From the NCBI GenBank assembly GCA_020152595.1, contig JAIGNY010002211.1, positions 878,905 through 942,904 on the forward strand: a DNA stretch of 64,000 nucleotides, in the 5' to 3' direction. Of the stretch, positions 1 to 14,000 are shown piece by piece (the first letter of the stretch is position 1; each line of letters opens with the position of its first letter). The position numbers were made by a program, and so were the translations under genes. This DNA comes from Chiridota heheva (taxonomy: Eukaryota; Echinodermata; Holothuroidea; Apodida; Chiridotidae). Below the pieces are notes generated by a model, which was not told the origin of the DNA, did not search any database, and worked only from the letters and a program-made list of their open reading frames with translations.

Positions 1-1370
1 TATTTGACTCGAGCATAATGCACATTCTTTCTTAGCAAAAAACTAAAAAGTGATTTTTAGAACCAGGTCTTTCAATAAGCTCAACGAAGATTCAAACACA
101 CAAATCATCTTCAGATATGATTAGTTTCTATTAATGACAGCAAAAGATTTTGAAGAAGGCAAAGGATTAGTTTAGTGGTCAAGCATGTTTATCTGATATG
201 AAATAGGACTCTAAAAGAAACGAAATGGTGAAGAAAGTGTTTAAAAATCGTATTCCGTTCAATGAGATATTTAAGTTTAAAGTTTGGTATCATTTGTGTA
301 TAAACAACTAAAATCAGACTAGTTGTGATGTCATAGACTTAGATTTCTTAAAGCCTTTATGTATTCTATCATATTTTGTAGATAAAAAACCATGGGATAT
401 GTCAAAAAAGTAGTAAAATTGAATCTAGGAAGGGTATTTATAACATAATATACCACTTGAAGAAAGTTTGAAGAAAAATAATTTAAATAGAGTGAAAGAA
501 TTAAATAAACTTTCTTTAAAATACATAAAAGACTTTGAGGAATCTGCGGCTGTGGACATCACAATTAGTCTGATTTCAGTAGTTTCTACATAAACGATAC
601 CAAACTTTAAACTTGAATATTTTCTTAACGGGATAAGATTTTTGAATGCTTTCTGCACATTTTGTTTCTTTTAAAGTCCTCTTTCATATAAAATGGACAT
701 GCTTGACCACTAAACTAATCCTTTAAATGCCCATTACCCTTGCAGTATTACTCAATAACTTTATTAACAATAACATACTGTAGGTCTTAATTACTTTTAA
801 ATTATATTATACTAGTACACCACTTAATGTAATAATTAACCAATTTCAATGTTTAGTTTTATATTCAATGGACTATCCCTTCCTAAATTTAATTCAAAAT
901 TATTTCAAAAAAATCCTTAAATCAGATATCAAAAACCCTACATGTACAAAGACCTCAACCACTGCAGACATACATGTAAGTTCATATAATCAGAATATGG
1001 GCAACATATATTAATCATCAAATTCAGTCTTTTTCAGTTCTCATAACACAATTCAATTCGCTATGATCCCTACAGGCAGTGTATACATTCCAATTGTCCT
1101 TCGGTAGTGAAAATGATGAATAACAAAGTCTTTGGAATAAAGAATTTGTTTTTAAATATGAAGTTAAATTAGAATAAACCGAGGCATGCATATAAATTAT
1201 GTATTGCTATTTGACTCAAGCATAATGCACATTCTTTCTTCGCAAAAAACTAAAACGTGATTTTTAGAACCAGGTCTTACAATAAGCTCAACTAAGATTC
1301 AAACACAAATCATCTTCAGATATGATTAGTTTCTATTAATGGCAGCAAAAGATTTTGAAGAAGGCAAAGT
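1..1370. repeat. 1.2-kb-spaced direct duplication (1-168 and 1208-1370)
   Basis: The first 168 bp recur nearly unchanged at 1208-1370, from TATTTGACTC to GAAGGCAAA. In the left copy the similarity stops where a foldback element begins at 163; the right copy continues into unrelated sequence. The left copy runs off the window edge, so the full unit is unknown. Confidence 0.8.
163..722. mobile_element. foldback MITE, copy 1
   Basis: Ends are AGGATTAGTTTAGTGGTCAA and its inverted complement TTGACCACTAAACTAATCCT. The inverted similarity extends well inside, through the AAGTCCT, TTTGTTTC and CTTAACGG blocks, so the DNA could fold into a long hairpin. No coding capacity. The right flank is TTA; the left flank does not match it. 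Full or partial relatives lie at 17531, 37540, 40220 and 54391. Confidence 0.85.
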
Positions 1371-3136
1371 TGGCTTAAGAATTCACAGGCAAGTCAACAT
1401 GATGTACATCTGTATTTTTCTCTGAAGTACAACAAACTCGATCTAGTATTGATTTCAATGTATATTCCACAAATTTGAGAATGTGAAATGAAAAAAAACT
1501 TTATAGATACCTTCTTACGAGGTTGTTTTTCTTTCTAGAAGATATTTCATTTTAGCACAGTGAAATGACTACAAATTAAATTGCTTTTTCACTGCAAAAT
1601 GATCCCACACAAAAGAATAGTCTTCTGATATTTCAAGTTCAAGTCTAGCTTAGATCATTTAAACCACAAGTACCACTTCAGGTCATGAAAAACAAAAGCT
1701 CAAAACATAAAATTAATTGTTCTATTACTTTGCAAATTAGTGCATCTCAGCTTCTTCAAGCCCACATATTACCATAAATAAGTTCTCGAAAAACTAAAAC
1801 ACAGTTCCAGCAATATAGTTTCATACCCTGTAAAGTGCCCTGGAGTTGTTGTCCACAAGTTGCTATGTGGTATCATATTCTTATTTACTTAGTTGACAAG
1901 CAAGTGGGAGGGGAGTCTTTTTATGTATTTCTTAGAAAACAAAATACTTAGTTCATGAACATTTGTGAATAAGTATTGAAGGCATAAAGTTCCAAGTGTC
2001 AACCTTCAATTTTTGTTGCATTTCATCAGATGTATCCATTGCTTAAGTGTAAACATTATGCAGACCAACAGTATAGTATGGCAGTCACATTGATAATCCA
2101 TTGAAGACCCAACTTGAGGAAACAAACAAGATGCTTCCAACTATTCAGGTTTTTTCAAACTATGTGATATGCACACATTGCCAATTCAGCAAAGAAATTT
2201 TGAGAGCAAATGGTAGATTGCAATTATATGATAGTGTTTCTTAAAAGAATATTTATTCTGCAGTTTCAAATACAGAATGCTGTCAATATAGGTGATTACT
2301 GACAAAAAAGTTGGGTCTCATATTTCAAGTAAGGTTACCACCTAATCACTTGGTTAACAAAACAAACATCAAGGTCATGCAAATATTGGAATGGCGACCA
2401 AAATTTGATCCATTCTGTTACAAACTTTTGCAAACAACTACCTTTCTTTACATATATAAAAAGAATTTACAACTTCCATCTTTCTCCTCATAATTCGTAC
2501 TCCTAAAATGCATTTCACCACTTTTGAAGAATTTATTATGAATATTTGATGTTTGATTTCATACATGGACACTTTTGTGCAACATCAAATAATAGAACAT
2601 CACTGAGGCAACAAATATAGGAAGACGGGATACAATTAGCCTCATCTATTTGAACTTTCCTTCATCTTTTAAAAGAGTTGGACGTTGAGTCTCATTTGAC
2701 TCAAACTTTTGAGCTTTGTCAGGTTCTGTCCAACACATGTAAATAACCTCGGCTTCTCTCAACGTCTTGACAAGTAATTACTAAGCACCACTGCAAATAC
2801 CCAAAATAAATCATGATCCAACCCATGTTAAAACACCATTCAGCATCTATAGGATTGTAGCTTCACAAACATTATTCTTCTGTTTCAAGGGTATCTTCTG
2901 TTTCAATGATATTACAGAATTCTCAAAGGAACTCCGTAATAGTTTGAGAAAAGCTCAAGGACCGTTTTTACTTTCTCACAAGACTTCTAGTGTTGAGAAA
3001 CAAGCAGAAGTTTTGTGATGCTTTGTATCCAAAACCGTTCTGAATTCAGGCTACCCTTGTCATGAGACATACATTTTAAATCGTTGGGAGGCACATTATG
3101 TTTAAAAAACAAATCATACACTTTGTGGAGAGACTA
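723..3136. other. AT-rich sequence without recognised gene
   Basis: Outside the 1208-1370 duplication I see no coding exon, RNA gene or mobile element in this stretch. Part could be the rab8 3' UTR or downstream flank. Confidence 0.4.
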
Positions 3137-3346
3137 CTAACCATAAAGAGTACACAGTGTAAAGAGTACACAGTGTAAAGAGTACAAAGAGTACACAGTG
3201 CAAAGAGTACACAGTGCAAAGAGTACACAGTGCAAAGAGTACACAGTGTAAAGAGTACAGTGTAAAGAGTACACAGTGTAAAGAGTACACAGTGCAAGAG
3301 TACACAGTGTAAAGAGTACACAGTGCAAAGAGTACACAGTGCTAAC
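3137..3346. repeat. 16-bp minisatellite
   Basis: About 13 units of AGAGTACACAGTGTAA with few changes (T/C in the GTGTAA or GTGCAA part and some short units). CTAACCATA flanks both ends. The Cys/Leu-rich open frames on the minus strand here are by-products of the repeat. Confidence 0.9.
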
Positions 3347-3497
3347 CATACCCGATTCAATATTCTAAGCATTTTAGTACTGCATGTTACCAAAAAATGT
3401 CTTGCAGGGACAACTTCCAGCTTCGTAAAAACTCAGCTATACTAAATCTATTCAATTGCAATTTAGTGAACAAAATCTCTTTCTGACAAATAAATGG

Positions 3498-3597
3498 AAT
3501 ATTGTACACTTTTGAGATCGATTGAGAGGAATGTCCATGAGTAGCCAATATTGTACACTTTTGAGATCCAATGAGAGGAATGTTCATGAGTAGCCTT
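3498..3597. repeat. tandem duplication, about 51 bp, two copies
   Basis: The block from ATTGTACACTTTTGAGATC to CATGAGTAGCC occurs twice side by side with a few substitutions. Confidence 0.75.
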
Positions 3598-4183
3598 GGA
3601 GCTGTAGATTCATACTGCACTAATGATTAAGTTATAATTAACCCCATCAGCATTACATCAAAGAGGATATCAATTACACAACAATCGTCTATCTTTCCTC
3701 GCTTTCTCTGAATGCTATATCAAAAATTACCACCGACTATACTCTCATATTTAACGCATGCAAGCGTTTTTCATCAGCGTAAAAATGATCAGGTAAAAGT
3801 GAGTGTCCACTATTAAAATAGAAGTATCCAACCAAAAAAGAATCACACTGATGAAAATATTATTACTTTTTACAGCATGCAGGCGACAAGAAAGTCGTGC
3901 TGTGTAAACTAAGACTTCTACAACAGGTTTTTTTTTTTTTTTTTTTTCTGGTTTGGGATATAATGGTGTACTAATGGGAGAACATCATCATATTGTAACA
4001 TTTACTAATGAAACAATGTACCTTGTAATGTAGCAAAGGGCATTTTAATATTTGTATCTTAAAAGTGTTGTCTTATTTTCTATACATGTACATAATGGAT
4101 GTGTTCAAATTTATATTTAAGTCCTGTAACTCATTATATAGTCATGGCAGAAAATGAATCATTAATTGCTACTTTTCTGCTAT

Positions 4184-4459
4184 GATCACAAAGCTGTATG
4201 GAAGTGCCAACCAATATTTATGTACCACTGATCACAAAGCTGTGTGGAAGTGCCAACCAATATTTATGTACCACTGATCACAAAGCTGTGTGGAAGTGCT
4301 AACTAATATTTATGTACCACTGATCACAAAGCTGTATGAAAGTGCCAACCAATATTTATGTACCACTGATCACAAAGCTGTATGGAAATGCAACCAATAT
4401 TTATGTACCACTGATCACAAAGCTGTATGGAAGTGCCAACCAGTATTTATGTACCACTA
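4184..4459. repeat. 46-bp tandem repeat, six copies
   Basis: Unit begins GATCACAAAGCTGTATGGAA and ends TTTATGTACCACT. Successive starts are 46 bp apart (4184, 4230 and so on), with one shorter unit. It lies about 500 bp past the rab8 stop codon. Confidence 0.9.
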
Positions 4460-4759
4460 ATCATTTTGATTATGCAAGGAGCAGTTCCTTACTTTCTCAA
4501 AGATTTGAAAAACTGATAAAATATTTTTTTCATTCAACATACTTGTCAATTTCTGAATGTCAAAAAAATTGTATACTGATTCAGAACTTATTCACTTCTT
4601 CAATTCTAACATTTCAAAAGAGCAAAGTATTAGAAGAAACAATATTCAAGTAAAAGGACTTTCAGCATCTTATTTTCACTATCCTATCCCAGTGGAAGTT
4701 TGTGAAACATACTTTTATGGGCTTAATAATTCTTTAACAAAACAAATACTCTTATTAGG

Positions 4760-4765
4760 TTTATT
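4760..4765 (-). other. candidate poly(A) signal of rab8
   Basis: AATAAA on the minus strand, 193 bp past the rab8 stop codon. It is the nearest canonical hexamer I found; a longer 3' UTR remains possible, since the sequence further left has no other recognised gene. Confidence 0.35.
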
Positions 4766-4957
4766 ACGCATAAAAACAAAGACAGAATTTGCTGACAAAT
4801 ATGAAATAATCTTCTGATTCTCATTCCAAGAAGTTAAACAACACTTTATATGAAGAAACCAAACGTTACCCATACTCTTAAAACTGCCAAGCCACAACGT
4901 GATATAAATACAACTGTGTGACATCAAGTTGCCTTCAATGTGTAAGGTCTGATAAAA

Positions 4958-5095
4958 TCACAGCAATGTGCATAGCTTCCACACACTCTTCTTCTGACTG
5001 TCGTTGGATGATACCTTGACGCTGTTTTGGGGTTCACTGGAGACCATCTTTCTGTCCATCTTTGCTTTGATATCTCTTGCCAAGGTGATAAAGGC
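4958..5095 (-). CDS. rab8: rab8 coding exon 7 (terminal)
   Basis: Encodes residues 161-205 and the TGA stop: the last helix ([17 protein letters not shown]), a short variable tail and the prenylation site CTLL. Acceptor is CTCCCTAG. The tail (about 25 residues after the last helix) is the least conserved part, as is usual for Rab proteins. Confidence 0.95.
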   Translation of the reverse strand, partial: AFITLARDIKAKMDRKMVSSEPQNSVKVSSNDSQKKSVWKLCTLL

Positions 5096-8000
5096 CTAGG
5101 GAGACAACAATATATTTTTTAAGTCATTCATTCACATACTATGCCAAAAGATGCATGATGAAGAATAATATGAAATCGCCAACTTTTCTATGAATTCAGT
5201 CAACACGAATTTCTTTTCACATACAAATCAACTTGATAACTATTTTAGCTGAGAAATACAATGTGGTAAAAAGGAATAAGAAATCTTTGTTTATCAATGA
5301 AATACATTTATTTTGATGCCTGTTTCAGCTCTGTACATTCAGTATTTTTTTTGAACTATAAATATAAAAAAGCCAAAAATAGTTGATGGGGTATACTATT
5401 CCCATGCCACATTATGGGATAAGGGCCATTCATAAAACACAAACACATTTAAACCTAAACACTTTTACCCCACTTCCCCCTGAATGGAACTTATAAACAT
5501 TGGCATAAACCTCCCCACTCCCTCTACATGCAATACCAGTTGCATGAAAATTCAAACTTACAACATTTACATTTCTGTGTGTTTTCATACATAAATAGAG
5601 TGAACATAAAGAGTCAGATAACTAAACTATCATTTATTTACAAAATGGCAACCATTAACATCGAAATCATGGTGGTCTCACCTAGTATGTAACCAGTTCA
5701 CTTATGCATCAACCCCCACCCCCTCTTAATGCAAGAGTACTTAATAATAAGAGATATTGTCCAACAATTCCTGGTGAGTTGATACAACAGCATCTAACAA
5801 GGACTTTCATATTGCTAACAAAACTGTTTCATTAAAGATTTAAGCAATACCTCAAATCTTCAAAGAAACTGTTCAAATAAATCTTTGTAAACAGCAGTCA
5901 TATTTACCTCCTCTACGTTGATGCTGGCTTTTGCACTTGTTTCCATGAATTTTATTCCGTACTCAATGGCAAGCTGTAAGACAAAAATAATCCATCAGTT
6001 ATTTCATATATACAGTAGTTAAGAATCCAAACATCTTGTCTTTTGAGATCAATGCAGCTATTATTCTTGATATGTAAAACCTTAAAGGAGTTAAAGAACA
6101 TCGTTATATTTCTTATCAATGAAGGTCTTTGGATATGTAGCAAATTTCATATTTATGAATAAACTATAACAATCTCAGCTCATCATCATCATTAAATGTA
6201 CAAAACATGAGCTATTCAATGTGATGCATTCATGAATCACGATGTACCTCCAGGATGGCGATCATCATCTTTGCTGGATTCTTCTTAGTTTAAAACATGT
6301 TACAGAGCAGTGTTGCAATGTATGGGAGTGCAATTCATGAAACTGGAGGGGGAACCTAAATAATGAAATATACATGGCCCTTTGAGGTATTTGCCAGGTA
6401 ATATGTGAAATTTACGCAGCTTGTGCAAGATTTTATGGTCAATATTTGCTTGATTCAGTTTAAGATTTTTAACAATTCAAGAAACAAAAAACATGTTGTG
6501 TCTATAAACCTCTAGTATTCCTAGCAGTAGCACAAAGTTTCACGACACACCATACAAAGATTTCACTGAAACACATCAGTTCAAACAGTTCAAGCTATTC
6601 ATTTCATGTTTGTAAACTTTCAAAACACTTTAAAAGGAAAATCAGCATTACAATACATGGTAAGAGTTTGAAGTTGACACAGATTGATTCTCACGGATTG
6701 ATATTCGGCGTTTTAGCTTTTCGCAAAGAGTTGTTTATGAGTGGAATGGTTTGCCCGAGTAGGTGGTTAGCTCCAATTCTGTTCACAATTTCAAAATCAA
6801 CATTGATAAGTTCTTTACTATGAGCGTCTTGCGTGGTGGTGGTGTTAGTTTGGGCTTTTTATGGTGTGACTAACCTTTCCTAGCCCATCATCTTGTTATT
6901 TTATGCTAAACCAAATCTGTGTACAGCATAATCTACCAATTGGAATCTAAGACATCTACAATTTTGCAAATTTGTCAGGATAACAAAAGGATAACTTTTT
7001 GACCATGGCCAATCAAAATGAGATGCATACAAACCTTTTCTCCCTTCTCCTTGGAAACCACTCTCCTCTCATCCATGTCACATTTATTACCAAGCACCAT
7101 TTTTTCAACATCTGAAGAGGCATGCTGTCATGAAAAACAAGATAAGTCATATTACCTCAAATTTGTGTCATCAATCTTGCCGAATTCAAGCATAACAAGA
7201 CATCACAAACAAATCCCCTTGCCGCTTATAGCTTTCCAGCCTCTGTCACACCTGCCATCCCATTCTCATGTTCCACATGCCATACCATACTACTTTCCTC
7301 CCTACAGGAAATCATACATGAATATCCAGATGCCATTCCACCACATGACCCATATGTCATCACACCTGTAATCAAGATGACATCCTACCATATAACTTGC
7401 CACCCTGTCCCATATACCATGCTACCCTGTCCCACATGCCATCCCTCCCTGTACCATGCACCAAACCACAAGCCATCCCACCATGTCCCACATGCTATCT
7501 TTCCTTGTACCAAGTGCCATCCCACCCTGTCCCACAGGCCATTCCATGATATCCCACCCTGTTCCACATACCATCCCACCTGAAATCAAGATGACTTCCA
7601 TTACATGCCATCCTTTCCTACATGCCATGCCACTCTGTCCTACATGTCATGCCACTCTGTCCTACATGTCATCCTACCTTGCCCCCATGCCATGAAATCC
7701 TGTCCCACATTCCTTGGCACCCTATTCCACATGCCAATCTATTCCACATGCCAATCTATCCCACATGCTACTCTGTCCCACATGCCATCTCACCCTGTCC
7801 CATATTTCATCCCATCCCATCCTGTCCCTTGTCATCCCACCTTTATCCCAATTCCTACATCTACCTATCATTCTACCATCTTCCACCCAATATTCTTTCC
7901 TCCTAACTGCCATCCCCTCACTTCTATCAACTCAACATGCCCCATTCACCTACCATTCCCCTTCACCTGCCATCCCATTCCCCAACATGCCCCATTCACC

Positions 8001-11000
8001 TAACATCCTCCATTTACCTAACATCTCCCATTTACCTACCATCATCCATTCACCTAACATCTCCCATTCACCTAACATCTCCCATTCACCTAACATCTCC
8101 CACTCACCTAACATCTCCCATTCACCTACCATCATCCATTCACCTACCATCATCCATTCACCTACTACCCCAACCCACCTTTTGCCATCCACTCAACTAC
8201 AAAATATACTCTTAACCAACTCATCATTCCAACCTCCACTATATCCTCCCTGATCTATCTACCAAATCAGAATGAAAATTCAGTACAGATTAATTTGCAG
8301 ATTATATAAGTCTGTTATGTGTCCACTCTATTCAAGCAAAAAACCTTTTGTTTTTTGCTATTCATTCACAAAACACTTCATTATAAATTCCATTCAGATT
8401 TATCATTCAACTTATTGTTTTTTTGCTTTTCATGTGCAAGACACTTCATTATAAATTCCATTCAGTCGTCACATCTATTATTCAACTTATTTTCATCCTG
8501 GAACAAATCCTGGAATGCATTTGTTCTCCTTTATATAAATCTATTTTCATAAAAATAGTTGAGAATTTTTTTCCTAGGGCAGCAATCTTTTGTTCCATAG
8601 TAGCTGAACAATGCAGGAGTGTGGACTGCCCGACAAAGAGTAAAGATGCTAGATCCCCTATTCACCAACTTCGTTGGCGAGGGGATAATAAAGTATTCTT
8701 CCTAGTGTTTCATTTTTTTTTTTTTCAAGAATGGAAAGAAATCCCTTCATATTGTGTACAAATTTGCATAACATATGACTGCTAACTCCCTGACTAGATG
8801 CAAGCAGGCTTGAAAAAATACAAAAAAAAAGTCACTCGCCACCCTCTTATACAGCTTGGTGAGTAAATTTTATAAAACCAGTATTTCCACTCGCCAAGAA
8901 TTTTCAACTACTCGCCAACACTTTTAACTGAAATCTAACAATTTTCGTGCAACTAGCATGCCTCTGTAATGTCCTTTACCTGGGCCTGACTTCAAAAACA
9001 AAATAAATCAACATGCACAAACTTACTTAGATTTTTAAACATTAATTTCAGGCCTACTGGCAGAAACAAGTAGGCCTCTACGGCAAAAAGTTTACACTCG
9101 ATGCCTGTCACGGCTCCGGCCCGTATATACACACAAACTGTGTGCATATCTGTACTGTATGTAGTACATACTGGTCCGATATCAGCAGCAGCTCAGTGAA
9201 TTTGTTTCTGGAATAGTTTGGAAAGTATTCTATGCATAAGGAGAGCTCCGAAGCTCCGCCCACTTAAAGAAATAAGATAGCAAGTCTAAAACTTTCTATT
9301 TCCATCAAGCAAAGACATTACTCAGCAGGATATAGCGTTGCCACCCATATTGACACTTAACGCATTTCTTGCAAGCTACGTGAGCCAATCAGATTTATCT
9401 GTGTAGCTGGGTCACACGGTAACTTGCTGAAAACAACGAAATATTGCAAAATTTCTCCAATACTATGCTGTCACTAGATGTTAACAGTGTACATGGCTAC
9501 ACACAATAGGTGGTGTTTTGGACAATTAAAGTTGACAGCTATTGGCCAAATATTGATTTATGTGTTGGGTTTTAATGGAAATTTCACTTGTTTTTGTGTC
9601 TGTGGAGGCATTTTTTAGTAGAGAAAAACACAAGACAGTATTGTAAATATGCTTGATTTGCAAGATTTTCACTAGCCATGGCTTTATTAAGTGTGGCGAG
9701 TAACACAGTATATAATGATATTTTTACTCGCCACAATTTGTTTTTACTCGCCAATAATGGATAGGCGAGTGATCTTTCCAAGCCTGGATACAGGGAATAA
9801 AACATACACATCAGGGAATGCTTGAAAGTGTAAACACTGCACATAGATCAATTTGAAGAAAATACACACCTGTGTTCCAGATTATTTGCAGCCGTATCAG
9901 TGTATCTTTCACAAGATATCAAGTGAAATGATAAGTATTTCAACAGATTTGTTATTCACGTCAAAAGTGAATAACGAAGGCATCTAGCATAAATGAATAA
10001 TCAGATTTACACAATCCATAATCTATATACTTTACAATGTGCATTATTTAGGTTTTAACATAAGTTTCTATTGAGAAAAAATATGTTTTTTGTGTTATTT
10101 CCTGATTATGTTACAATTTCGATAATTTTTAGTAATGGAAAATAAGGAAACAATACTTTTTAATCTTAATAATTTGCATTCATGCATATTTTTCAGTATG
10201 TTAAAACAGAAAATGCTTTTCCGTTCGACTCTACATTCCACATGTTCAAAATGGGGCTGAAGTGATTCTGAAATGACCAAACAAAAACAGATATGACTAG
10301 AATATCAGTGCTCTGTAGAACACATACCTCTACCCCTGTTGCAATTCCAACATACCTAGAATAATTGTGGAGTTCATTCAATCTCCATACCCAATATAAC
10401 CTACATCAGAAATCCTAGGTCCACCAATATTCATCCCCATGTTTTGATCTGTAATGATCATTTGCATTCTAAACGTTTGAATATTATCTTCAGATTGATT
10501 TTCTTCAAATTGATTTCTTCCCAAAACCATATCATTACTTCAGTTTCATTCAGGCTAAGCATTCATTGTTTGAGTTCCTTTCAATTAAGATTCACATCCC
10601 ATCATTTTCCATTCATGGCAGAAAGTAATTGATTTTATTTTATTTTTATTTATTTTTTGAGTCCAGAAAATTGGAAGATTGTTGGATTTCTTTTCATGGC
10701 ATGAAAATTATTGTTCACCACATTTCATTGGAGAGCATGAGCTATATCTTGACAGACCTTACCCTAAGCATCCCTCACCCTTGATTTCTGCCCTTCCCCT
10801 GATCCAATATGTCTCAAATTTCAATCTCTTCATCCTTAAGTAGCAAACACAACATACACACACAATATAACCCAAATCCAATCACCAGTTTTTGATATAT
10901 GCTAATGACAGACAAACTCATCCTAAAATGTCCTCACCCCCTCTATTTGGGACCTTCACCTGTTCCAATTTTTAATTACCTCTTCCAAAGTAGTAAAAAA

Positions 11001-14000
11001 ACAAATTTAATTAAAATCTAATCAACAGCTCCTGAGTTGATGGCAGACAACAAACAAATGCAGGCAAAAACATAACCACTGTTTATTTCGATAATGGAGG
11101 CACTGTAAATATCATTAAAACAAACAAAAAACTTCCTTGTAAATAATACCATATTTACCTCTTCAATATTTCTGATCCAATTCCTGATGTTATCAAAAGA
11201 TTTTTGATTTGTGATGTCATAGACAAGCATTATACCCTGTAAGAAAAATAAAATGAAAGATGGACACACATAATAAAGTCCTGGCCCTGGATGCAACAGT
11301 TGCTCAAATAAAACTAATTAAGAAATAGTACTTCCTCAATTTCTATTCCTCGTTTTCTTTTTTTCCCATATTATTCAAATGCCTTGTTGATCATAATTTA
11401 CTAACGTACACTATAGTTTGTTTCGTCAATATATCAACCAGTTGGATCCTCTATTTGCTGTGGAAAATCAAACATGTAACTTTTCTCATTGATTAATACA
11501 TATCTCCAAAGTATACAGTATAAAATAAAATTCAACAGATTGATACAGATCATGAATAGCTACCTAGTACATGCAGTGGTGATATATAGTGGTCAGGATA
11601 TACAAACCATATGAGAATGGAGCATGGAAAGATATCAAAACACAAGCAACTTGTACCTAATGCTTGGACCTTGTATGCCTATGCCAGTTGAAAGTTGAAG
11701 AAGGAACTACAAAGCTATTTTCATTAATTTATTTAGGCTTTTAAATTCAGAACCCAACCTTAAAGGGACATCACTTTCTTTTTTCACCATCCCATGGTTC
11801 TTCTAACCATTCTTTTTTATTTAAGGTGAAACAATTTATCAAACAAATTTATCTTAATTTTTTCAACAAAATTTCAAAAAATCTGTCTTGGAGTTACTTT
11901 AAAATTATCAATTTGTAATTAATGCCCTTCTACTTACAATATTTGAAAAGAATGAATACAGTAATAAGATCAACCACTTTCCTTAAAGTTCTTGAGACTG
12001 ACAAATTAACTGTTGTAACAGATCTGACTTTTAACAACTACTCAGAAACCAAATATAACATAATGCAGCAACATTCTAATCACAAACATTAGCAACTGCA
12101 GTAATCCTAGCTCACAGCATCCTAGTTCATATGCTAAGAGGGGATTATACTTAAAATATGATAAATCTCTACTTTTAGATGATGTTAATGCTTTAAGTAT
12201 TACCATGGCTCCCCTGTAGTAGGCAGTAGTTATTGTGCGGAATCTCTCTTGGCCAGCTGTATCCCTGGAAAGTAAGAACATTTACTTATGATTACTCAAC
12301 TTTAAATAAACAACATCTAATAGATTACATTGTGCTCCCTCCAGCTAAGCAGGCCCTACAAAATAAAACTATAATCAAACTTCAAGCTGAGATGCTCTAA
12401 TCAATAACCTACCCAACCTGATATCACATATCCACCCATACTAACCTACCCAACCCCACTCAACTACCCACCCCCACTCAACTACCCACCCCCACTCAAC
12501 TACTCACTCTCTACTCAACTACCCACCCTCTGATCACCCACCCACCCCCTAATCAACTACCCACCCTCTACTCAACTACCCACCCTCTACTCGCCTACCC
12601 ACCCTCTACTCAACTACTCACCCTCACTTAACTACCCACCTTCTACTCAACTACCCACCCTCAAATCACCTACCCAACCCCTGATCAACTACACACCCTT
12701 TACTCACCTACCCACCACCTACCCACCCTCTACTCACCTACCCACCCTCACTTAATTACCCACCGTCTACTCAACTACCCACCCTCAAATCACCTACCCA
12801 ACCCCTGATCAACTATGCACCCTTTACTCACCTACCCACCCTCTACTCACCTACCCACCCTCTACTCACCTACCCACCCTCTACTCAACTACCCACCCTC
12901 TACTCACCTACCCAACCCCACTCAACTACCCACCCTCTACTCAACTACCCACCCTCTAATCACCTACCCACCCCTAATCAACTACCCACCCTCTAGTCAA
13001 CTACCCACCTACCCACCCCCACTCAACTACCCACCCTCTACTCACCTACTCACCCTCTACTCACCTACCCACCCTCTACTCACCTACCCACCCTCTATTC
13101 AACTACCCACTCTCTACTCACCTACCCACCCTCTACTCACCTACCCACCCTCACTCAACTATCCACCCTCTACTCAAGTACCCACCCCACTCACCTACTC
13201 ACCCTCTACTCACCTACCCACCCCCACTCAACTACCCACCCTCTACTCAAGTACCCACCCCTCACTCACCTACTCACCCTCTACTCACCTACCCACCCCA
13301 CTCAACTATCCACCCTCACTCAACTACCCACCCTCTAATCATCTACCCACCACCTAATCGTCTACCCACCCTCTACTCACCTACCCACCCTCTAATCACC
13401 TACCCACCCCCACTCACCCTCACCCAACTACCCCTCTACACACCTACCCACCCTCTACTCACCTACCCACCTCTAATCACCTACCCACCCCACTCACCCT
13501 CACGCAACTACCCCTCTACACACCTACCCACCTCCACTCACCTACCCACCCCAACTCAACTACCCACCCTCACTCAACTACCCACCCTTTACTCACCTAC
13601 CCACCCTCTACTCACCTACCCACCCCACTCAACTACCCACCCTCTACTCACCTACCCACCCTCTACTCACCTACCCACGCCCATTCAAACTCTGACCAAC
13701 TTCATTTCAACCTGAACTCACCTCCATTTCACCCAGCTTTCTTATTTCCTCTTACTGTTAAGTTTACAGCAAAACACATGACCTTACCCCCCTCAAACAC
13801 ATTCTCAACGTGATATTTGATTGTTTACCAAATATGACTAATCAATGCAGATTCATCATGTATCTTTGTTTCATTTCGACTGTTTAAATGTTTTCATGTG
13901 AGGACTCATCAGTAAAATCTTCAATTATACTCATTTACTACACAACAGAGAGCCTGTCTCACACTTCCTCCTGCGAAGCTGTCTGTAATAAGTCATTACA

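Noticed and set aside
3076-3393. Cys/Leu-rich minus-strand frames
   Set aside because: Products of the 16-bp array; low complexity only.
12815-13357. 180-codon Pro/Thr/Leu open frame
   Set aside because: Translation of the 19-bp minisatellite in rab8 intron 2; no start or splice context.
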